Assembly (NCBI RefSeq): GCF_905475465.1
Contig: NC_062252.1
Span: forward strand, 11,222,001 to 11,286,000
Origin: Pieris napi
Lineage: Eukaryota > Arthropoda > Insecta > Lepidoptera > Pieridae
DNA: 64,000 nt
Direction: 5' to 3'
The translations under genes were made by a program, and so were the position numbers. Below, one piece after another: positions 46,701-58,700 of this stretch. The notes under the pieces were generated by a model that was not told where the DNA came from, did no database searches, and saw only the letters and a list, made by a program, of their open reading frames with translations. The first letter of the stretch is position 1. The number at the start of each line of letters is the position of its first letter.

Positions 46701-49700
46701 ATATCATCTCTCTCTACTCCAAAAGGAACAAAATCGAAGTTGGAGGAAAGACTCTTGTATTTGTGCCGTTTAATATTATTTCGCGTAATAGATTTTTATC
46801 TTTGCAATAAATATTTTTTTTCGTAAACAACTACATAGTTACCTTACGAAGTTTTTATATTAGATAGAAAGGGTTCGCGTTTTCCGAACGGTTAGCTTTG
46901 ATGTTCCTCAATCAGGAGACGTCAACCGTTTGCCGAGTTTTGTTATAAATTAGATTTATGGTTTGCTTACGTTTTGAAGGGATGACTTTTGTAGAATTTT
47001 ATTCGTTTTGCATTTCGTATGTCCGCATACAAACGAAGTAAATGATATTTTAATGGGTTAATTTTGGCATTATGGTAACTCGAATTTAAAAGCGTAGTTT
47101 GTGTTAATTTATTTGCTTATCAGTATTCCTACAGCTACAATACTTATACATTACAATATACATAAAAGCCAAAAACGGAATACACATATAAACATAAAAA
47201 ACGATTACCTACTTATATAAAAAATAAATAAAAATAATATATATATATATCTATTTCCTGCACACTTTCACTTAGATTTGTTTCGTCTTTCACACACGCA
47301 TCATCACACAGTCATCATATATTCATATCTTTATTTATTTCTTTTTTTACACTACCCTCGCTTTAAAACCAATTGTTAGGGCTAGTTGATCTGGTTCTTA
47401 GGGTAGGAAATTAAACACTCCAATGATGACTTGATTTACTATATTTCACACACTGACCCTACGTAAAATGTATAAACACCAACTTGAACAAAGGAATTGC
47501 CTGTGCGCATGTGCTACAAGCTGTTTTATCCTTTAGTCCCCACTCTGACTCGACCTTCCCACTTCGGGCAGTTATTCGAGTCAATTCGTAACAATTCGTA
47601 AATAACCGAACGAGTCAAATGAGTAATTATTGCACATGCGCACTTGTAGCAAAAGAATATGTTTCATAAATTATTTAGAATATTATTAAATAAATAATAA
47701 AAGCTAACAGTCGGCCTTTCCTGACAATGTTTGCGTCTCGCAAAAAAAAGAAAAACAAAAACAATGCTTTGTAAATTACAACTCAAAACAGAAACAAAAT
47801 TAATTCTATGTATCTTTTAACTTTCATTCTTGAATTACATCTCTTTAGTTAAATTGAACCTAAATTTAATTTATGTTTATTTATAATGGAATAAAAGATA
47901 CAGGTATCACCTATTTCACGTCATTAAATATGTATCGGTAGAAATCCCTATTCATCGGCAAAGAAGACATGGGGTGTAGGCCGAGAGAAAAAGCCGGCGT
48001 AAAAAACTCTCGGTACTCTTTTAAAATATCAAGTCATCAATAATTAACAATAGTCTTATCATATCATATCTACTGTGACCTCTTCATATTCACAATAGTC
48101 TACTGTGACCTCTTTACATTCACAATAGTCTTACATAATATCTAAAATCTACTGTGACCTCTTCACATTCACAATAGTCTTATTACTTATATATCCAATC
48201 TACTGTGACCTCTTTACATTCACAATAGTCGGACACATCCAAATCTACTGTGACCTCTTTACATTCACAATAGTCTTACATACATACATAACTAAATCTT
48301 TTGAGATCTTTTTATGTTCACAATATAGTTTACATGACTAAATCTTTTGAGATCTCTTTATATTTACAATATATTTTACATTAAAGTTCACATCACTAAA
48401 TGCATTGTGGTCTCTTTAAATTCACCATAAAGTTTACATAACTGAATCTGTTTTGTGATCTCTTTTTATTCACAATAAAGTTTACATAAATATATCTGTT
48501 TTATCTCTTTACATTTAAAATAAAGTTAACATAACTAAATGCATTGTGATCTTTTTAAATTCACAATAAAGTTTACATAAGTAAATCTGTTTTATCTCTT
48601 TGCATTTAAAATAAAGTTTATATTACTAAATGTATTATGATCTCTTTATATTCACAATAAAGTTTACATAACTAAATGCATTGTGATCTCATTAAATTCA
48701 CAATAAAGTTTACATAAGTAAATCTGTTTTATCTATTTACATTTAAAATAAAGTTTACGTAACTAAATGTATTGTGATCTCATTAAATTCACAATAAAGT
48801 TTACATAAGTAAATCAGTTTTATCTCTTTACATTTAAAATAAAGTATACATAACTAAATGCATTGTGATCTCATTAAATTCACAATAAAGTTTACATAAG
48901 TAAATCTGTTTTATCTCTTTACATTTAAAATAAAGTTTACGTAACTAAATGTATTGTGATCTCATTAAATTCACAATAAAGTTTACATAAGTAAATCTGT
49001 TTTATCTCTTTACATTTAAAATAAAGTTTACGTAACTAAATGTATTGTGATCTTTTTATGCATTGTGATCTTTAAAATTCACAATAAAGTTAACATAACT
49101 AAATGCATTGTGATCTCATTAAATTCACAATAAAGTTTACATAAGTAAATCTGTTTTATCTATTTACATTTAAAATAAAGTTTACGTAACTAAATGTATT
49201 GTGATCTCATTAAATTCACAATAAAGTTTACATAAGTAAATCAGTTTTATCTCTTTACATTTAAAATAAAGTATACATAACTAAATGCATTGTGATCTCA
49301 TTAAATTCACAATAAAGTTTACATAAGTAAATCTGTTTTATCTCTTTACATTTAAAATAAAGTTTACATTACTATATATATTGTGATCTCTTAATATTCA
49401 CAATAAAGTTTATATAACTATATCTATTGTGATCTCTTAATCTTAATATTCACAATAAAGTTTATATAACTATATCTATTGTGATATCTTTATATTCACA
49501 ATAAAGTCCTACATAACTGAAACTACTGTGATCTTTTAAGATCACAATAAAGTTTTACCAAACTAAGTCCATTATGATCTCTTTATATTCACAATAGTGA
49601 ATTTATCATGTGAAATTGATATTCGTATATGTTTTAATTGTACTTTATAATTTATATATTTTTTTGTAAAACTTATGTTTACATTAATTGTCACACATTT

Positions 49701-52700
49701 AAGATGTAAGATTTTGTAAAATAATTAGTAGATTTAGTACTGTGTGTGATGTCGTAAGCTTATTAACTAAATAAATAAATAAATATTCTAGTCTATGTCA
49801 ATTATACGAATAAATAGTGCGTAAGTACAAGGTACACATGTCAAAAGTGAAACTTCTTTGTAGATTAATTATTGAGTAATTAAGCTGACCAAATCCCATA
49901 ATTTAATTTTCCCAGTCTTTCTATATTATTAAATGATACCAAGGCTAATTAAAAACCAGAGCTAAAATTAGTTAAATTAGTTCAATAATATAAGAAATTA
50001 CTATCATAATTGCTAACTAATGTCCACATTTTGTAATATACCCAAAGTGAATTACCGCAAAAGAAATGTCATGAAAGACTAGGCTCTGCAGTATGTTAAC
50101 ATTCAGCAGAGTCTAACTCATTTGAAGTAAATCAAACTTCTTTATCAGCAATGCCAACTTTGAATGCTCCCATTTAACATGGTGCATGTAAAATTGACTA
50201 CGGGAGGATTACTAATTCCTCCTTAAAACCTAAACTTGCGAATGCTTGCTTCTTATATATTTTAAATCTCTAAGCAGCAAAAAAAATATAATAATATTAA
50301 TACCTCATAATATACAGTCTTACTGTGTCGTTGTCCTATAGAGTCATCTTACCAGGTCATCTTTTTCATCTTTACTACCCTTGCTCTCACTTAAAACCAG
50401 AAATACCATCAGCTTTCTAATAGTACCCTGATGCGAGGCCCTGTGTAATACAACACCCATGACTGAAATATTATCCAATTGATTATTATCGATTCGCGGT
50501 AGAGGGCTCGTTTGTTGTTCTCATGTTAAGATCTAGAAAAATCAAAGCAAAATCAATTCTATTTTAACGGGCAAAATGCACAGCCTAGGACAGTGCACAA
50601 ATTACCAGTCCTTCAGTTCTGGTTTTTTTATTTTTCCGTTCCCAGTTTGATACTCTGTAAGGCCGTATTACGGGTAATATAATTGTCGCTTAGCTTTATC
50701 TTAATTCCTGTACAAGTTTTAAAACCAATCCCTAAAAATTATTTGAAGAATCCCTCAACAAATAAGTATCTATAGTTTCATTCCATTTCCTTATTAACGT
50801 TAATCATTAATATATTAACAAATTAACGACTATTCAACAGTAATAGCGCTTTTACTGTTATCATTCTTATTAAATTCATTTCACCATGTCAAAGCGCCAA
50901 ATGGCGCCAATGTCGGCTGCTATTATCACAATATCGCATTAAGCAATCAACATCAAATTCATAACTATTAATACCTGCGGTATAAACGAAAGGTAGAGGT
51001 AAGAAAAAATAGACCGAAGCATTTTATTACTACTTCAATACCTATGAAACTGAAAAACAATCAATGTTAAACTCATCATTTGACACTCAAAACATTTTCG
51101 TTTCCTCTTGAGATTCTAGACATCAAATTTGTTCTGAATCTTTCTTTGAAGTAACGCTACATTTGTCCAATCGATTTTAAGAAATATCTTCTATGTTTGG
51201 ACTAACGATCTACTAATTGTCTCGCCACGGACTTAAATTTGTAGCCTTTTCGTGAGATATACGTAAACTATCATTTAGACCGTACACCGATATTATTTTG
51301 CGTCACCTTACTTTGTAGTGGCAACGCCTGCGTAGCCACTCGATCTGCTGCAGCTTCGTGGTAAGTTTAACTTACGACTGCCCTATAGCCTGCACCTACT
51401 GCATTGGAAAGCAAGCTGCTTTAGTCTCACCAATGAAACAACCATAAGGTTCGACTTCTATATGCCTCGTCCCTAAAACGACTTCGTAACTCAGGACTAA
51501 AACCCTGGATTCTTATTGGGTCTAGTCATACTGGAAACAATCGTTACACAAAAGAAAAACATTGTACATTATTACTCCAGCCATCTTAATCTATAAGGAT
51601 TGGCGTCGATTCTAAGTAACAAAGACACTCTATAAAATCAAATAATTTTTTTATTAATACATATATTTAAGATAGTTTAGAATATTATTCAACGTAGTAA
51701 TAAAAAAAAAAATATTGTTTGTATTGATTATATATATAAAACATTTAAGCTTTAATTACCAATAAAATATACTTCAAACAATACGTTTCAATTGAATTTT
51801 CGTATAACAAAGTCATAATATGATATTAAACTAACCTTCTACGATAAATGGCGAAAATTATTGTAAAATTTATTACTTTTGTAAATACCTTAATATTAAA
51901 CTAACTGAACTTCTAAAAATGAATAATTATTTTAAAGTATAAATTATATATGTAAAAACCTTATTATAATAACAGTCACTAAATAATTTCTAAAAATGGT
52001 ATAAAATATATATATAAAAAAAAAAATTGAAATAATTAGTTCTGTAAAAATATTATAATATTAAACAGACTTGAAACTTCTAAAAATAATAAATTAATTA
52101 AATGTAACTTATTATAATATTCAACTTGCCAAATAATTTCAAAAATGGTAAAACATTTATAATAAAGTAGTCTGTAAAAATAAAACTTTATTAAAATATT
52201 CAACTCACCAAAGAACCTCTAAAAAAAATGGTAAAATTATTATTATAAAAAATAAATTAGTTCTGTAAGAAACTTATTATAGTATTAAATCGGCTTGGAA
52301 CTTCTAAAAATAATAAATTAATTAAATGTATCTTATTATAATATTCAAGTTGCCTAATAATTTCAAAAATGGTAAAACATTTATAATAAAGTAGTCTGTA
52401 AAAATAAAACTTTATCAAAATATTCAACTCACCAAAGAACCTCTAAAAAAAATGGTAAAATTAAAATAAATTAGTTCTGTAAGAAACTTATTATAATATT
52501 AAATCAGCTTGGAACATCTAAAAATAATAAATTAATTAAATGTATCTTATTTTAATATTCAAGTTGCCTAATAATTAAAAAAAAAAAAAATGGTAAAACA
52601 TTTATAATAAAGTAGTCTGTAAAAATAAAACTTTATTAAAATATTCAACTCACCAAATAACCTCTAAAAAAAAAAAAAAATTTAAAATATGAGACAAAAT

Positions 52701-55700
52701 TAAACTAATTACTTGTGTAATCTGTCGTAAATCTTAATATATAAATTACGTGTCACGTTGTTTGTCCACTATCGACTCCTGACTACCGAACCGATATCAA
52801 ATATTTTGCACACCGTGTGCAGTTTGATCTAACTTAAAAGATAGGATAGCTTACATTTCAATTTATATTATTTTATTGCAAAATATTTGTTTATTATTGA
52901 ACAGTCACAATTCTAACAGATGGCGCTGTGTTGAAAGTACCAACGTTTCACATAAGCTACAATTCAACGGCATAACAACCAATAAAGCATGGTGGTCCCC
53001 ATGACTAGTGTTCTCCTACCGTCTCCCTTGAATAGTTTACTACTATGTAATATAAGAAAAACCTTAGCCACAGCAACGCGCTTGGCCGGTCTGCTAGTAT
53101 CTTATAATAATGATTCAATTTATTTCAACTAAACCGACGGTAAGTATTATAAAAATATGTAATGTAACAGCTTTAAAATAAATAACGTTATATGTTTTAC
53201 AGGACAGGTTCGGTGGCCGTCGATGCATAACTCATAGCAAAATCCCGAGTACATACCTCGCCATAATGTCTCCCTACCAGAACGTTTCTTAAGCACGCAC
53301 TAAACACTCACTATAAAATTCTAATTAGTGGACGTAACTACATATTATCAATTATAATTATCAAAAACTATATATACATCTAACGTAACTCGAGTAAATC
53401 TCAACAAAGACTAATAAAAACATATGAGGATCGGCCGAGTAAAAATATTTGGGATCACCCTCATCAAATATTATAAAATTATGTATTTCGAACACTCGTA
53501 TAGGATTCATTTTCTTCCATTTATGTTAGGTAGGTATGAAGGACTTCAGCTGGGAAGTTTTGATTTTCATCGATATACGATATACGACAAGACAGGGCCG
53601 ACGGGTTATAGTTGGTAAAAAATTTAGATAACCTAAAACAGCACAGTCCCACACTTCCTACGCAATAGCACAGTCTTCCGTTAGTAAAAATACAAAACTT
53701 CATAATCGTAAGCTAGGTTTCATAACAAATGTAACTAATTTACCTTCAAAGGTGTAATAAAAAAAATAAAAAAAAAGAGTACCTACATCTTTAGGTTACA
53801 AAATGTAGAAAGGAAAAAAAAAATCGCATACCTCGTGGGCGTTAATCCTTTACACCAAGGATATGATATACCATATCAGTTTACCTCGATGGCATCCCGC
53901 TCTTCTGATTTGTTAGGGCTAGTTGATCTGGTTCTTAGGGTAGGAAATTAAACACTCCAATGATGACTTGATTTACTATATTTCACACACTGACCCTACG
54001 TAAAATGTATAAACACCAACTTGAACAAAGGAATTGCCTGTGCGCATGTGCTACAAGCTGTTTTATCCTTTAGTCCCCACTCTGACTCGACCTTCCCACT
54101 TCGGGCAGTTATTCGAGTCAATTCGTAACAATTCGTAAATAACCGAACGAGTCAAATGAGTAATTATTGCACATGCGCACTTGTAGCAAAAGAATATGTT
54201 TCATAAATTATTTAGAATATTATTAAATAAATAATAAAAGCTAACACAATTGTGTTGGTTATTTTTATTAAAAGAAGAGCGAGGCTTCCCTGTCACAGGT
54301 CTCTTCTGAGACTTCAATCTGAATTATATTGTAAAATATGTAAACAAATAAAGATTTCTTTTATTAGACCGAGGAATTTGAAATAGTTAGGTTTGCCTTG
54401 TATTGCATGAAGAAGGGGTGTGATATAGTAAAAGCGACAATTAGTCATATTATATATAGTATGTTGATAGCCTTTCTTCTTCTACTTAAATGTTTTAACT
54501 GTCCCTGAAAGTCAACAAGCCATTTCGTTATACCTCCTGAATTATTCTGAAAATACAAATTTCGACAATATTTAACACACCAATCTGTGTTACTAGAGTA
54601 CATTAGTCAGGCACTTGTATTATGTTGTATTTGCTAAATTGTTATAATTCAACGCGTTTAATTTCGGTTTAAAGAATGGATTTATAATTATTATAAGGGC
54701 AGACTAAAATTAAAATTGTAAATTAATTTAAATTACTGTTGTTTGTTATATTTTTAGTCAATTTACATAAAACCATAATGAAAATCCTACAAAAATCTGT
54801 AGTTTTTGGGTTTCTCGCCTTCATACAGACATGATTTATATTTCTTTATTTCGTAATGCTACAGCTAACATATATAAAACAAAAAACAACCAAACTAAAC
54901 ATATAGCCAAAGATGGAATACATAATATATACAAAAAGGTATGTAAGGTAACATTATTTATTTATAGGTATTTGTAAGACATTTGGCGAACCGCCTAATT
55001 TGCTAAAAGTACTATACGTTATTTGTAGCTATGGTAAGCTGTACCTAGAACACGCTGGTTTAACTGTTGTACATGTTTCGTAGTTTGCTGCCGCTCTATT
55101 GTCAGTAACTGATGCTTTGTGTACCGACGTTCAGTAGGGTTGAGCCTGCGAGCTTTTAAACCACAAATTTCAAAGAAGCAAACTCATCTTTACTATTCTA
55201 CTACGTGTGGATTTTTACAAGTCAGTAAAACAAAGTTTTGATACAAGTTTAATGAACGAAAACATACATTTTAATATCTTTTTTATAGCACATTGGTTAC
55301 TTAGCAGGTCAGATTGTCTTCCGACATAGGCCTCCGCTTGTTGTTTCCACTCGTTGTCTCAGGAGCTCTTCTCAAACCTTCGTCGTTATCAAATTTCTTT
55401 TAAATTTTTAGCCTACAATCAATTATGCAATAATTTAGCAGATTTTAATTGAGAAATGTCATTACATATAATGGATTCAACATATATATTACACGGATAA
55501 AGGGCTTTATTTTCTTTAGGCCACCCAGGGTCCGTATAAGTGAGGAATAAAATTTTACTCAATACTTAAGTATCCATAAAAATAATAACCGCTGACAGCC
55601 CTACGTTTCCCAGTGGCGCGAGTGGCCGCATTGAAAGCGCCACTAATGCATCCTTAGCCCTGTTTACACTCGCGTACTACTGGCGCTAGTTGGAGTTATT

Positions 55701-58700
55701 TCAGCTGTCAGAAAAAAATTGTTTTTTTTTTAATATTAAAAAAAAATTCTAAGTAAAGTTTTATATGTACCATGTTTGTTTGTTTATTTATTTAGAAAAT
55801 AAAATAAAATATGAATTATAAAATATATAATATTAAATACATGACATACACAATACCATGTAATAATAATAATACTATTGTAAACTCACTCTGCGAACAT
55901 TTAAAGATGTCGCTAGTGTCGGAGACAGCATTCAGTAAGCGCAACGTTGACATTGATATGCGCAACCTAGGTACAAGGAACCCGAGTTCTTGGCTAACCA
56001 CCCCCCATTGGTTACCAAACTCTTTACATATAAAAATAATTGTTACCATGGTATACTACATACATTAGTCTATGTTTATAGTTAGGCCGTTACTATTTAT
56101 TTAAATATATCGGTCCTCTTCTCTCTCGGTCTCTTTGTTTGAGTAACACTTTTTTATATTAGAGTTCTTATTGCCTCAACACATGCTTATTACACATTTT
56201 ATTGCAGATATTATTATACTATTCTATGTAAAATAATCATTCACACAATATACTTTATTCATGGATTTATTTTATAAGGAAGTCATTAGTAAAGTTTGGG
56301 CAAGTTTCTTTTATATTCTTTTTAATACATATTTACTGTTATAAAACGAAATGCGTCTAAACGTTTTGACCAAAAATAAATCGGGTAATGATCGTAATTA
56401 CGAAATTTTAATTAAGAGTATTCGTGTCCTTAAACCGTAATGAGTCCAATATATAAAACTTTAAATTATTTTGCCAAAATCGTAAAATGGATTTCGATCG
56501 TAAAATAAAATTTAAAACGGTATGTCACATGAATATTGCTAATAAATTACTTTGTCTTTACTCTAAAATCCATTTTATAACTACGGGGCTTTATGTATTA
56601 TATAAAAAAATATAGTTAATTTGTACTTACGCAGTTTTTACAAAGAATGTTATGTTCATTAAAAAGAACTGACCAGTTTACCATTCGGTTCAGACAGGAT
56701 CTTAAATAGGAAACTTATCAATATTACAAAAATAAAGGAAAATTTAACAACATTTGTATACTTTTTTTGGGAAGAAAGCGTTGGGGCAGCATAAAATTTA
56801 AATTTAGGAATGATTTGTTAATTAAATTAAACTAACAACATTAAAAAGTAAGATCTATTTTGGGAGACTTGTTGAACAGTATTATTCTGGATTTTCTGAC
56901 AGGTCTTAGTATTGAGTTACAATATAACGATGCCGTGACCTTGTCATCACAAATACTTCGCAGGTTACATCGCCAATAAAAAGTGTATCTTTAATCTTAT
57001 CTTGAACACAAATACGTATGTGAATAGAGTAATAAAATACATATTTTATTGATTTTCGATATAAATTTGGTACCTTGACACATTAATAAAAGCTATATAT
57101 TCAATTTGGCATGTGTGAATTTGCTACCTGAGATATTTTGGTTTATATTTCGGAAAATAAATGTCTAAGGTGATGAATCGGTATTCAATTTAATTGAACA
57201 AATTTGGTATATCTATTTTCATATTAAATATGTTCATTATATTTAGCTAGTTATAGCTAATTTATTGACTCTTATAACTACTGATTGTATGCATATGTAG
57301 GTATATATGTGTAGTGCAATTGAATTAAATATACTATAGAATACAGAAATATCAATCGGTTAAGTTAATCAACACGAATTTTACTTCAACCTAAATTGCT
57401 TACTTTATATTTTTTTAATTTAGATCACAAAATAATACCCCGTTTGTGCTTCACCGCATGACGTTACTTATTTAATTGTGGTCAATTAAAGAGGTTTATC
57501 AAAATGTATCAAGTCGCCATGTTCTTTATGTATATGATGTTATCGCCAACGCCATCTAGGTTTCTCTCGATATCAGTAAATCTATTACTTTATGAGCATG
57601 GACGAAACATACAGATAAAATCTGGTACGTGCCGAATTTTTATTTTTACGAAAATAATTCGAGCTCTTTATGTGCTTTTTATATTAGCGCTCGGTAGTGA
57701 TTTTTAATAAATCGGTCAATATGAAACGAGAGTTTTTTTCCTGTTATACGGGTTGAATTCGTTAAGTTCTCTCTGAACAAACAACCTTACTGCAATTTAC
57801 TTTCTTATTAATTTTCCGAAAGTCATTGCTACCATTGTATTTATCATGAAAATATTTGTTACTTACAAAATATATTTATTATTTAATGGCAAGTTAGATT
57901 GTTGTTTGAGTATTTACAGATAAGACTACATACAAAAAACTGTATATAAAGCTTTGGAATAGTTTTGCAATTGTTTATAATAAAATAACCATTAAAGGCC
58001 CTGAGCGCGCCCTTTATTGGTATTCTGTAACTCTCAATAGAGAACTAAATCAATATGTTTATGATATATGATTGTTTTTCAAACGCCGTAAGCAGAGTAT
58101 CATGTATACGATTGAAAATAAGTGTTTTCTTTATTATAAAAGTACAATATAATCAATATATAAAGATGTATTAATCATATTTCCGAAGAAGATGTGTTTT
58201 ATGTGCCTTAGCGTTTGTAAATATAGCGGCAGCTTCCAGCTACGCAAGGCCCTTTTTTAATATCTGTAATCAAATAAAGCAGGGTCATCAGGGATTTTTT
58301 ATTGTTAATATAATCAAAATCATGGTTCGATTCAATTCAATCAATCAATTTAAAAACCACTGGTTTGTATTATTGTGACAATAGCAGTATTGTTAGAATC
58401 GTGAAAAATGCATATCAAATAGTTCTTTAATTTGCTTTTATGTTCCCTAATGTTAGGTTGCGTTACAACTTACAGCTCGGTTCTGTATGTCATGCTTAAC
58501 ATGACCAGACGTCCCGTTTTGAACGGGAAAATTTGAGCAGCAGAATATATAAAAAAAACATGCCAAGAGTTTCAACCTTATTTGAAATCGTCTCCAGCTA
58601 TATTAAAACAAATTAGTCTTCTGATAAATATAACTAAACATTTTGGGTACCTATATTATGTGATTCGTAACTTTCAAGCCAACTAACTTTTTCTAAATAA

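Larger units (their letters stand above)
47374..54246. mobile_element. Young LTR retrotransposon derivative without coding capacity (LARD-like)
   Basis: Two 336-bp direct repeats (47374-47709 and 53911-54246) that I find identical base by base, each starting TGTTAG and ending CTAACA, flanked by CAAT on both sides (47370-47373 and 54247-54250). The 6.2-kb internal part has no ORF above about 65 codons and carries a 1.5-kb hairpin-unit tandem array, a second AT-rich array and a Helitron-like insertion. Autonomous family not identified. Lies in SCAPER intron 14. Confidence 0.85.

Noticed and set aside
48050..49600. CRISPR-like repeat/spacer pattern
   Set aside because: Units are contiguous, vary gradually and have no unique spacers; eukaryotic context; it is a satellite array.
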